From Panonychus citri (Eukaryota > Arthropoda > Arachnida > Trombidiformes > Tetranychidae), in contig NW_026515541.1 of the NCBI RefSeq assembly GCF_014898815.1, forward strand, positions 372,001 through 436,000: a stretch of 64,000 nt of DNA, given 5' to 3'. The position numbers were made by a program, and so were the translations under genes. Position 1 is the stretch's first letter. The number at the start of each line of letters is the position of its first letter. The notes beneath the pieces are model-generated. The model ran no database searches. It saw only the letters and a list, made by a program, of their open reading frames with translations, and had not been told where the DNA came from. Shown piece by piece: positions 1 through 12,300 of this stretch.

Positions 1-764
1 ACTTGATTGTTTGATGCTGGTGAATGTTGATGATTAATTATTATTTATGTTATATATAATTGTGAAAAGTTAATCATATAAAAAAAAAATGATGATAATG
101 ATTAAAATCAAATGTGAGAAAAATAAAAACAACAAAAAAAGTTAAACTCGTTAATTATTATTAATATTTTCAAGTTTCAATTAACAATTTAAATTAAAAC
201 GGTTAACTAAATAACTACGGACTTTGATAATTAATTAGTTAATTAATTAACCTTTTATCCTCTCTTATCAACAGGCTATCTTCAAACCATCAACCCCTTC
301 AAGGCAAAATTACCGTTACAATTACTATCATTGATTTAATATCCACAATTAGTTAATTGTTGCCCATTGTGAGAGCTGATTGTTGATTAAAATTCATTCA
401 TTTCTTGGGAACAATAAAATTAATTTATCTCATGAATTCTTGTTGATTTTTATTTCTCAATTTCTTTAAATTTTAATAGAAAATAAATTCAATTTGATTA
501 CGTTCATTTCTTTACGATTAATTAATTTTCTTAATTGTTTTCGATAAAAAAAAATTCGAGTCTATTTTCAGAGCAAAAACGAGAAAAAAATGTGAGAATA
601 GCTGAATGAGCTTCTCTCAGCTGGTGAAGGAAAAAATTGATTACCGCCTTTGAGAAAATTGTTAATTTGGTTAATTGTTTAATCTTTTCAACTTTAATTG
701 GATTAATTTGGTAAATTAAGATTCTCGGATGGTTATTTTATCTCAGTTAAATTGAAATTTCATC
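1..764. other. Upstream region and 5' leader of THOC1
   Basis: AT-rich DNA with many TTAATTAA-type runs (for example 228-252) and no convincing open frame. The last part before 765 should hold the THOC1 promoter and 5' untranslated region. I see no TATA box or other strong core-promoter motif. Confidence 0.5.
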
Positions 765-2676
765 ATGGAATCGATAAATCATCAGCAGATTCGACAGCAA
801 GTTTTGGTAAGTCGATTGGAATTCATTTTCTACCTTAAAGATTAAGCTATTTTCTAAAGAGAATTTCTATTTAATTGTTGTTCTTTTGTTTTTCTTGTGA
901 AATTATATTAATTCCCTTTAATTTTTGCAATCAGGAACATGTCGAGAAGGCATTGACAGAGGATAAAGTTAACGAACTCCTGGTTTCATGTCGTAATCTG
1001 ATTGATAAAGCTCAGGCTGGTCTTGACATGGATATTAAAACTGCCGTTGACACTGGATTTCGAGATGTGTTACATGAGTACATTAAATGTCATATCGAAG
1101 ATGATGATTACCATTGGTATGAGAAGATCATTGAATTGTCTATAAAAGCTGTTAGAAGTGGCATTTGTATGGGAAGTTTACCGATTATCCTGTTAACTGA
1201 TCTGTTTGATTGTAAACAGTTAAGTAAATGTGAAGAGTTATTTTCACTATTGGAGAATCGAGTTAACATTTGGAAAGAGGATGTTTTTTTCAACAATGTT
1301 AAGAATCAAATGCTTCGATCTTGTAATGATTTATTAAGACGATTATCACGATCTCAACATACTGTTTTCGGTGGCCGAATATTGGAATTTTTGGCCCGAT
1401 TTTTTCCTCTCTTTGAACGATCAGGACTCAATCTTACCTCAGAATTTAATCAAGAAAATGTTGTCGCCATATCTGCTCAAGAAGATTTACCCGATCCCTC
1501 GGTTATTTTAGACTCCGTTATGGAAGAAGGTGAAATGCCGGCCACTGAGGTGATACAAATTGATTACAATTTGTATAGGAAATTCTGGCAATTACAATCA
1601 TTTTTCAAGAATCCAAATCTCTGTTACTCTAAACCAAATTGGAAACAGTTTCAAAGTTATTCATCGGATGTGCTCACTGCCTTTTCCACATTTAAACTTG
1701 ACCCACAAAGCACTCGAGACACCGACCAGGTGAAAGGTGAATCCAGGGAAGGAGGAGAAGGGGAACAAATTCATTTCACCAAATATCTAACTAATCAAAA
1801 GTTATTAGAATTACAATTAAGTGATTCCAATTTCAGACGATATATTCTTGTACAATTTTTAATCCTTTTCCAATATTTAACAACCTACGTTAAAAGTAAA
1901 ACCGAAAGTCAAACTTTGACCGAAGAGCAAACAACTTGGTTAAAACAGAATCATGAGAAAGTTTTGGAGTTAATTAGCAAAACTCCACCGAATGGACAAG
2001 AAATCAAACAGAACATTGAACATATTCTGAAACGGGAAGAGTTCTGGTGTAACTGGAAGAATGAAGGTTGTCCAGGATTAAAGGAAATTAACGAACCATC
2101 AACAGTTAATCAAGAACCAATGATGTCCAATGGTCGTAAAAGAGTCGGAGAGGAGATTCAATTTGCTGAATTACATGGGAAAGTGATCATCGGGAATCCC
2201 GAATTAACTAAACTGTGGAACTTGTGCTCAAACAATTTAGAAGCTTGTCTCAGTAAGAAACGTATTTTCATCCCACCGGTGGACGAATTTTTCAAAGAGG
2301 CCAAAACAGCTCATGAGAATATTCCGCCGAGGATCGACAGAAAATGCTCTCCGATGATTCTGATTTCAATTGGAGGTCACTTCGTCTTTTAAGTTCCAAA
2401 TCAGCCTATTTTTATACACCAAGTAATCAATCAGTAGTTAAACCAATTGTTCAATATTTGGATACGGTAATTGAGAAAGTGGTCAAAGAGTTAAATGCCG
2501 CTGATGGTAACAAAGGATCTCAGGATTTGGCTATAGACGATGCTGAGGATATCAGTAACGATGAGTTATTGAAGCAAGATGACAATTCAAATCTTGGTTC
2601 AAACGATAATCATGTTCAAAATAATAATAATGATAATGATTTAACCAAAAAAAGTGAAGAAAAAGTTTCATCATAA
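765..2676 (+). CDS. THOC1: THO complex subunit 1 (HPR1-like), with an apparent frameshift
   Basis: THOC1 is a core subunit of the nuclear THO/TREX complex, which couples transcription to mRNA export. Exon 1 is 765-806 (14 codons, starting MESINHQQ) and ends at a GTAAGT donor. Exon 2 starts at 935 after a TTTTTGCAATCAG acceptor, in phase, and continues with EHVEKALTEDK. The Elf1/THOC1 family signature is clear: a long helical body, then FFKEAK and WRSLRLLSSKSAYFY. The two halves lie in different frames: the first stays open to 2392, while the second, beginning at LSDDSDFNW near 2344, runs to a stop at 2676. Frame is lost at an AAAA run (2341-2344), consistent with one missing base. The predicted product is about 594 aa against roughly 650 in vertebrates; it ends in an acidic, Asn-rich tail, and I see no C-terminal death domain. 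It converges on TRRAP. Confidence 0.88.
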
Positions 2677-3319
2677 TCAAAATAGTCTACAACTCTCATC
2701 ATAACCCAACATTTTGTACCTTGATCATCACAATTTTGTCACAATTATCTTTAAGATCAAACTTTAAACTCAACACACTCATTGGGCTAATTAAACTATC
2801 TCATTTACTTTAATTATATTTACTTTTTATTTTAATTTAATACAAACAGTTATTCATTTTAATCGGTTTGATGATTTATCAATTGTCAAAGTTGACAGAG
2901 TTTCCATTAATTTGTTGAGTCATATTAAGGCTTTTAATTTACCGAGTTTTTTTTATATCAATTACAACAAAATATCACGAGTTCACGACCATTTAGTTTT
3001 ATCTTCGTGTTTGAATGGGAAACGATTGATCAATTTAAACTTTGGTCAATCGTTTCATTTAACGTGTAAAGGAAAAGGTGATGAGGATGAGGATGCAGCA
3101 TGAAAATGAATTTCAGGTGAACTGGTTACAATGAGAATGATATGAAAGGTGAAAAGGAGAGAGAGAGAGAGGGAAATGATTGGATGGAGGTTAAGGAAAA
3201 AAAGAGCAGTTTTACAAAACTATGAATCAGTAATTCACCATATGACAAAAGAGGAATGAAAAAAGAGGAAATATGATGATTTTCGTGGATAAGGAAAAGG
3301 TCATTTTACAAATGTTAAT
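2677..3319. other. Convergent 3' intergenic region between THOC1 and TRRAP
   Basis: No gene is supported here. It should hold the THOC1 3' untranslated region and that of TRRAP from the other strand. It contains a short GA run near 3160-3172. The only open frame, 2912-3103, resembles nothing I recognise. Confidence 0.5.
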
Positions 3320-6300
3320 TTACAGCCACGGATGCCAAGCAGGATCCATACGGCAAATATTATCGTGACTATTTGCAGCGGCAACCAGATTGATAACTTT
3401 GCTTTCAGCTCCGTCAAAAGTTGCCAAAGCTGAGGGAAGATGGAGAAAAAGTTTAACAAGAAAATTAATAAAATTGACCAAACAATTGATTAAACAATCG
3501 CGATAGTAGTAACTTACATGATAGTCGCGCCATGATGGATAAGATTGATTTATTTACAGCGTTAATTAATGATTCTCCATCCATAGTGACTTCGCCATCG
3601 AGACAAGCATCTTCTTGAGTCTGAATTTGAGGGAGATAAAAAAAATTAGTTGATTGTTCATTTGAGGAAAAATTGATATTTTTCTTACCTTTGTATACCA
3701 AGAAATAACTTCATCTCTGATAATCACTTTCAAAATCGATTGAATCTTAAAGTTTGGTTGTACTAAACATCTTGCTATTGAAATCATTGAGGCCGTTAGT
3801 GGACCACTGACCCCAATTGAAGTAATTAACTCAGAGATGTTATGAGTTAATCGGAATGGAACTGGTCTACTTGCTTCAATATCACCTATGTAATGAAAAA
3901 ATAAGAAAGTCAATTAATATTAATTTCAATTTGAAACAACTTTCATTGATTTAGTCTCTTACCTGTGATATCGTCAACATCGAAACGGAAGTAAGCGACA
4001 TTCATTAGGCCCGTGTCTTGGTGGATATACATCATGTCGGGATTGAGTCGCGTTAGACATAAAACATACTCAGCAACATTGGCAAGAGCCATTTGAAGAG
4101 TAAACTGAAATAATCAAAAATAAATCGAATTAGATTATAATTAACTGATAGAGAATTGGGAATATTCAAACTAACCTGTTTCCTGAATGTCCAAAGATCA
4201 GTCGCTCCTGGGTAGGTCAAAGTTGCCCATTCTTTGAGAAGATTAGGAGGAACCATATCTGTTTGTATTTCTTTCAAAATTTCTCGAAGAACTTGGTGAC
4301 TGGCCTGAGATCCTCGGGCTTGAATAGCCACAAGTCGCTCATAGTATCTTGAAATAGGAGCATCGTATTCGAGATCACGTTGAGCGCATCTTTGTTTGTA
4401 AATGTCCAGTAATGAGATGGAATTAGGATTATCTTCGACCAATCGAGTTTGAGGAGAAATGGCAACAACTCGAGGAACCGTAAAGTGAAGGAATCGTTTC
4501 AAAGTTTCTTTCTGTTTACCCAAATAGTTATTCAAAAGTCGGAAAAGTTGTAAAACTCGTTCTTCTCGTCGAGCATCACTTAGACAAGAATCATTGACAA
4601 TTAAGTATGGATAAATTTTACCATTATGACCTCTGATATGAAAACGTCGAGCGGCTGTATTGTGTTTATTGATAATCTCCACTCTTGGCATGAAACGAGA
4701 AATTCTGATTGAATAAAGATTATGTTTTGGTATAAGAAATTCACCAGGAAGCTCAACATCAGCGGTTTGCTGAGAAAAGTAACTAAGGAAGCGACATTTT
4801 TCCTCCATTAGGCAAGTCTTTGGTAATAATTTCGTTTTTGCTTCCAAAATTTTGATCCACTTTTTTAGCTTAACAATTAAATTGTGAAGTTTCATGGCTC
4901 CTGGAGTTGAAAAATCAAAATCAGTGGAAAATTGTCCTTTCATTTTCTGGAAAACGGGATCTTGAGCAGTTGCCTGAGCTCTTTTAGCCAACGACTCAGA
5001 TGCTGCAGTTGCAAAATTAGATGGCGATGTAGATACATTTTCAACTCCAACTCCAAAAGTTGCCACGAGTTTGTTGACAAAATTCAAAGTGTGTGGGGTA
5101 ACCGTTGCCTCGTCAACATTACCACGATTCTCGAAAGCAATTGCATAACATTTATTCAATCCTTGGCGTAATTGACGTAATATCTCTTCGTACCAATTTT
5201 CTCTGAACCAAACCATTTGATCAACCATTCCCTCGAGTGATGATAAAACTGTTGGATGAAGTGCTCGTTGTTCTTGCATAACTAAAGAGCATCGTTTGAT
5301 AGAAACTGTCGCTCGAATTTGATTTACTTCAGTGGGAGCTCCTAATCGACCAGCAACTTTTTGTTGGAATTGTGGATTAGTGAAAGTTTGTTGTTGTTGG
5401 CTTTGTTGGTGTTGAAGCATTGATGGTTGTAAATTCATTTGTGGTGTTGATTGAAATTGTTGATTCACTCCAACTTGTTTAGCCTTCAATAGATTCAAAT
5501 TTGCGCTTTGAACTTGACCAGAAACCATTTCGCTGCTTCGATACTTTTCTCTCTGTTCCATTTTAAGAGTCAAGAATAAAGTTCTAACAGGGAAATAAAC
5601 TGCCTGTGGGAACATACAACCAACTTGTCTAAGAATGCTAACAGCTAAATCTCCCTCTTTTTTAATTAAACATGTAAGTAATTGAGGAATCCAAGGTAAC
5701 CAGCAAACTGGAGGTACACCATGATTGTATTTTTTAACAGCATCGGCAAGACAAAGAGTGTCATCATCATAAGTGAGAAGCCAGATCACTTTGGCTAAAT
5801 ATTTTCGAGCTTTGGTCTCATTTTGTGATCGACATGCATGAAGGTAACAAGTGATTGCAGAAACTCCCAAGGTCATTTGACGATTTTCCCATTTCTCTCT
5901 GGTGAACAAAGTTTCCAAATATTCACCCCAAAGAGCCCAAGCTCGATTCAAACCATCATGTAATTGAGCACCAGCACTAAACGCACGATTCGCTTCTTCT
6001 GATCTACCCAAATTGGCCAAAAACAATCCTTTGAGAGCATAAAATTCAGCTTTCATTTCTCGTGTAAAAATATTAAGAGCTGTTGATTCAATAATTTCAA
6101 GTCCTTCCGCCAATTCATTTTTACCACCAGTTGATGCAAGTTGTAAATAACATTTGACTTGTTGCCTGATTTTTTGGAAACAATCAACGATCGGTATACT
6201 GGGTATACTGTGGATTTTGTTGAGTGAATCTAGACAAGCGCCGATCAGGCCATGTTTTCTGGCGATTCTACCAGTGTTTATAATCGATTGAGCTGATGCA

Positions 6301-9300
6301 TGAATACCTAAAACTGATTGAGATGCTTGAGGATCAGTTGGTTGATTGATTGCAGCTGATAAACCTTGAGCAATTTGAGCTGTTTGAGTGCCCAAGTTAG
6401 TGAGAGTCGTATTGGTTGGATCATAAAATTTTACTATTGCTTGGAAATGATGTTGACGCCAAGTGAACACATGACTCCAATGAGAGAAATCATCTGATAA
6501 AACTGGTAGACGATTTTTCCAAGTTTTAACGATCGCTTTCATATCATGAATACAAGAGGCTCGAGTATTATTTGGATTTAAACTTTGATGGATTTGTCCA
6601 GCTTCTTGTAATTCCATAATTAATTGAGCAGCTTGTAAAAGATCAACATGTATGTGAGAGACAACAGAGGGAAGTCGCCTCCACTCTTTGATGCAAAGAT
6701 TTGATGCAAGATCAACCATCCGCTCAGCCATTTGTAAATTATGATCTTCGGTATTACAAATATGATTATATCCTTTGAACAGAGCAACTTTCCAAGCCAA
6801 TTCTTTGGGATGATTAGTTTCAACTTGATGAAGAGCTTTTTTCATCAATAACCATTGAGGAACCCGCCAAGCACTTTCTAAGACCAAAAATGGATTAGTG
6901 CAGCCTTTTGAATTTCCATAATCAAGAAGGAGATCCCATTGATTTAACTCTTTAGAACAGCGTATCCAGTGTTTCTCCCAGAGACGATATTCTCCCTGTA
7001 AACTTAATGGGGACGGATTAGTGTTGTAATCGTTTCTTGCTTTGGTCATTGCCAATTCGAATGCTCCTTGAGCTTGTTCAAAGAATCCTTGTTGTTCGTA
7101 GGCGATACCGATCAATGTTTCTGCATATTTTGCTCTTTTCAACCACAATCCCGCCCAAAGATCTTCCTCTTTAAGTATTTCGTAAATTTCAGCCAATGAT
7201 TCATTTGCTTCTTGTGCTAAAGACACTGCAGGCACGTTAGCTGGTTCAGTGTAATCAATATCACCGCCATCATGTTTACGAGTGTGTTTGGTTGATGTTG
7301 AGGTGGTTGATCCTGTAATAGCGAGAGATTTATCGAAAGCAATATTTTCCAACATGAGAGCAACTCGATGCCAAATATTATGAGATTTACCCATATATTT
7401 GAGAAGTGAAGGTCTTATTGGAATTGGTGGGTCACATTGAGCAATTGCTTCCATGAAACAGCCAATCGCTGATGGATGACAATCTTTCTGAATAATGTGA
7501 CTGCCACTACACACGAAAGGTATCAGTTCAGTGGTGAGTAAGTTTTGCTGCCTTTCATTCAAAATTTTCCAGAGTCGAGGGAAAAGTTGAATCCAAGTGA
7601 TGTTGGCTAAGTTTGTATCCATATGACAAAGTTGAGCAACTGCCATTAAGAAATTGAGAGTTCGTGTTTCTTTCAAACTGTTCAAAAACTTGTTCTGTTT
7701 AGAAATGAGAACCCGTAAGTGTTGAGTTGGATCGGAAGGTGTACTTGGCCGTCGTGTTCCCAATAAAGTACTTCCACCATAAATGCTCCCTCGACTATTA
7801 TTTGATTGATTCTCTTCTGCAGAAGACAACTCGATATCCATAACCTCTTCAGCTTCTCGAACTGAATCTATCCCATTGGCCATTGCACAAAACATATCAA
7901 TATCCATCTGATCGTTAACTGAACTAGCCAATGATGCACGTTCTTGTTGATCTCCAAAATCTATCACAGCGGTTGGTGAGGGTAACATGGCCATTGAGTT
8001 TCCACTAGTTATACAAAGAGTTGGTATCACAGAAACTAAAATCAATTCGATGCACTGTTTTATCCAAAAATGAGGTCCAATTGTTTCCCAATTTTGCGAG
8101 CAAACAATGTACAGTAATCGATCGTGTAATCGACGACGGATACTTGCATCAAACACTTCGAAAAATTTAGCTCGTATTTGAGGTTGTACACATCTTAAAC
8201 CCGACATAAATGCCTGTTCCAGTTTGGTTGCTAAATCTGTATTCTTCAATGATTCATCTCGATAAACATAGTTAATCAATTCCAAAAATTGTGCCATCAA
8301 TTCATTATCATCGGCGAATCGTTTCTCGACAAACATCATCATTTTAACAAGAAGAAGTGTTTTCTCTCGTAAAGTTGGCGCTTGATTAGCACCAAAAGGT
8401 CCTTTGTTCTTAACCCAATCTTCTAGCATTTTGGTGATCGCTCGAAGCACTTTAACGTCCGGTGATTTTTCAATTAAACCAACAAGTATGTTGGTGAAAA
8501 AGGTTTTCCTCATTTCTTGACCCATAACACCAATTCTGTTTTTAACAAGATCCAAACTTAAGATTAACAATTCACTGCCCATTGGATTTAATTGGTCATT
8601 TGGTGGAGGTGGAGTGAGATGTTCACGGGCCATTTTTTGTAGCACTCGCATGAACAAGGTTATCATTCTGTCAATGTAACAGGCATTGTTACTACAAGTT
8701 GCTTTCAGAATCATAATTGTGCCAAACAAAGATTGAGGTAAAATTGGTCCAGTTGCTTTTTCATAATTACTTAATCCTTCGTAAATCACTTTACTAACTG
8801 CTGAGTATAAAGCTTCAAGCTCTTCGTGTTTAGATGCGGTTGTTGAGGTCGCTCCTTCAGTCGGGAAAAACGACATCAGTCGAGTTAACAAATTGTGTAC
8901 ACATCTAATAACTTTGGTATTCGTACATGTCATACATGATGCAATTCCTCTTTGTAGCGGTTTGAAACTGACCAGAATGGCCTCTCGTCTTAAAATGTTG
9001 AGTAAAAAGCACAAGAGCTCAAGAGCAGTACAGATATTACCATAATTGGGAGTCGTTGATTCAACAGTCAACAAAAGTTTATCAAACCAGCCTAATCGCA
9101 ACTCAGCTGTAGGCCATATTTCGGGTTTTAAAGCTAATTTTAAAAGGGTGACACATCTTCGAGATAAAATCTCGCCGGGTGAGCCAAGATTAGTCCCAGT
9201 TTCGTTTACATGACATGCAAGACGAAGCAGGAAGTTTACCACAGCATCTTGATGAGCCTTTTCAACTGGCTTATTATTATCTGTTGACAATGGTTTACCT

Positions 9301-12300
9301 CCGTAAGCTGAAGATGGAGTAGCCGGTAAAGTTGGAATACGAACTTTTTGTAAAGACTGAGTTATTGCTTCAGCCGAGGTTCCTGGTGTTGCGGTTGACG
9401 CTGTTGCCGCCGCTGCTGCAGCATCGGCTTTCGATTGTTCTTGTTCTTCGCGAGATCTTTGAAGTTCCCACAACAAAATCACTTCAACAAGATCAACTGA
9501 AATTTTCCTATGATCAACGGTTGAATTTGGTGTGAACCCAAGTCGCTGTATGGAGGTAACCATGTGTTGGATGAGATGATGTCGAACTGGATAATACACT
9601 TTGTAATGTCTAATCAATAATTGAAGCATGTGAGTTAATTGTGGGAGTGAATGTCCTTCCTCAACTATTATCTTTTTGGTCCAATGAGTTAACATTGTAT
9701 TACCATCTTCCATCCGTTGAGGCATTGCTGGTGTTAAAATTTCCAATGCTTGACGCACAACAGTACGAGCTTCATTTGCATGAGCTTTAAGGAGACTGTG
9801 AAAAACTTGTAACACTATCCGTTTGTGAATAGCAAATTTAGCAATGATGTGAGCAAGTAAAAGGTGACCATGGTACTTGGTTGCTGGATCGACACAGTTT
9901 TTTGACAGTAAACAAGGCCAAGCAAAGGTCATCAATCGACGCAGTTTATTTCCTTGACGTTTATTGGCGGCATCGTGAATGTGAGGTGAAGCTTGTTCAA
10001 CCAAAAGACAAGAAAATTGAAGTAGGAGGATTCGAACTGAGTCTGACATTGCAAATGGATTATCTGGATCAATTACTTTGTTGATAAAAACACTAATTAA
10101 ATTGTCTTCTTGATCTTGTTCTGGTGTTGGTGGACCTCCAATTAACTTTTCTCCTTCTCCTCGATCGAAAGTGACCGCAAATGATGGAATGATAATGTAT
10201 TGAAGGATTTTAGCCTTCAATTCTTGGGCATAATTGTTATCGTGGAAAATGCTGACAAATTTGAAAAAAGCTTCACGTTTCCAGTCGATTGTATAATTGG
10301 TAACAGTGTGTTCGAGAAAATCACGGAAAAAGTCAAAATCACAGATATAACGGTTCATGAAAGCTTTTAAAAGGTTGAAGAGTAAGATTATACTGTTTCC
10401 ATTTGGATTTTGTTTGAAGTAATTTAGTAAACATTTCATCAGTAATTTGGGTTCCCTCCATTGCACATAATCAGCTGACTCGATTTTAGAATGTTTTTTC
10501 GGCAATTCAACAGAATTCCAAACTTTAATTAGAGCGTCTACCAAAGGAAATTGATTGGTTAACCATTGTTCATCATGTTTCACCAAAATTGAAGTAATTA
10601 AAATTGCTTGATATTGTAAATCATAAGTTACGGTGACAGTTTGTGTTTGAGGTTGAGGTTGTGGTATTGATGGATCAGTTTGTTGGACTTGTTGTTGGGG
10701 AATACTGATCTTTTCTGGAATCGCAATAGGACCAGAGGCAAATTTGATTAAACGAGCAGGATTTTGTTGGAGCACTTGGCGGAAAATGGCTCCTTCAGGA
10801 CCTTTGAGAAGATACTTGACGAAACGATAAATCTGATCTTCGTTGACATTTCTTTCAGTTAACAAAAGATCCAATGTATGTTCTGGATATTTTTGTAAGA
10901 ATTTCCTGAGAGGATCTCTGAGCATTGATCCAGGTTCAATCATCATTGCTTTTTCTGTTTTGAACACATAACACAAAAGCACTTCGACATATTTTGTTCC
11001 AGCGGCTGGTACTAAATGGAAGAACTCGATGAGTGCAGCACAAACTTTCATCTCTTCTGTGTTTTTCTTGTCACCTCGAACAACATTGTCAAGCCATTTT
11101 TTCAAATTTTGTGCCATTTGGTCACAAACTTTCTCGACGAAATGAGCTGGAAACAATTGGGCCAAACAGTTGATACGTTTGATTACATTCAAGTTCAGTT
11201 TTCGATAATCAGCCATGCAGGAGCAATACTCTTTTTTCACCTGTTCTAAATCAGCGTTACCAAAGGTAAGATATTTCTTAAGACACTCGAATCCAGTTTC
11301 CTGGATCTCACTGTTATTTGAAACCAAGGCATTGAACAAAACTCGAAAGATTCCATCCCGATTGGTATAAAGAGGAGCGTAAGCAGTAAGAGTTTTAAGA
11401 GCGGACTTTCGAAGTGGCGTGAGGTTGGTTACGTTCTTATAGATGGAAGATTTTAAAAGTTGTGCATCTTCACGATCGCAAAGGGCAAGAAGTTCATTGA
11501 AAAAGTTGGCATGTTCTCGAACAGACATGTCCAAAGTGAATAGAGGAGGTTCGAGGGTCATACAGAAAGTGTTTCCTTCCATAAGTCCAATTTGAGTGTT
11601 GACTGGATGATGACCAAGAACAGTTTTCTTAGGAGGAACCATCTCACCAAGAACATCTTTATGTGGCCTCATGATAGCTTCGATTGTGGAACCTTGTACT
11701 TTGGCTAAAACTTTGAGAGAGTTCATGGCTTGTTGACGAACACAAGTGTTAGGTGAGGTCACTTGACGAACAAGTTCTTGTGTCACTTCGTGAAGTGATT
11801 TTTGCTGAGCATCAACAAGATCAGAATTACTTCCATCAATAGCCAATCTAATCGGTGTAGCACAAAGAGTTATCATTTTCTCGAGATTAGATTTTGCCAT
11901 ATCGACAGCACCACTTGACACTTCACCAGTTAAATCCATCATCACAAAGAGTAAAGCTTTAAGGAACATATATTGATGAGCGAAAACCCATTTTAAGGTC
12001 ATTCGTTCAAAGAGAAACTTGATGGCAATACATCCTCCTAATTTGGCGTACCAGGCACGATCATAGCATAAAGAGCACATTCTCTCGACAAGATATTCCG
12101 TCAAAGGTAATTGGCAAGTTCGTTCACGAGAACCAAGAACAGCCGCTCCAGTGTCCAAGATAATGATTAACGCCAAATGACCAGGTTTGCATAGTTCCTT
12201 TTCCTCATGACCCATGATGGTCGCTACAGAATCGATCAGAACCAAAGCATCCATTCCATAAAGTTTATGCTGTTTTCCACCTAAATTAATAGGACCTGAT

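Noticed and set aside
2279..2340. A 62-bp GT...AG stretch whose removal would restore the THOC1 frame
   Set aside because: It would delete the conserved VDEFFKEAK coding stretch, so a missing base in the A run fits better.
3320..3329. TACAGCCACG resembling the end of the foldback element at 63346
   Set aside because: It is part of the TRRAP stop codon and conserved C-terminal coding sequence, with no matching inverted partner.
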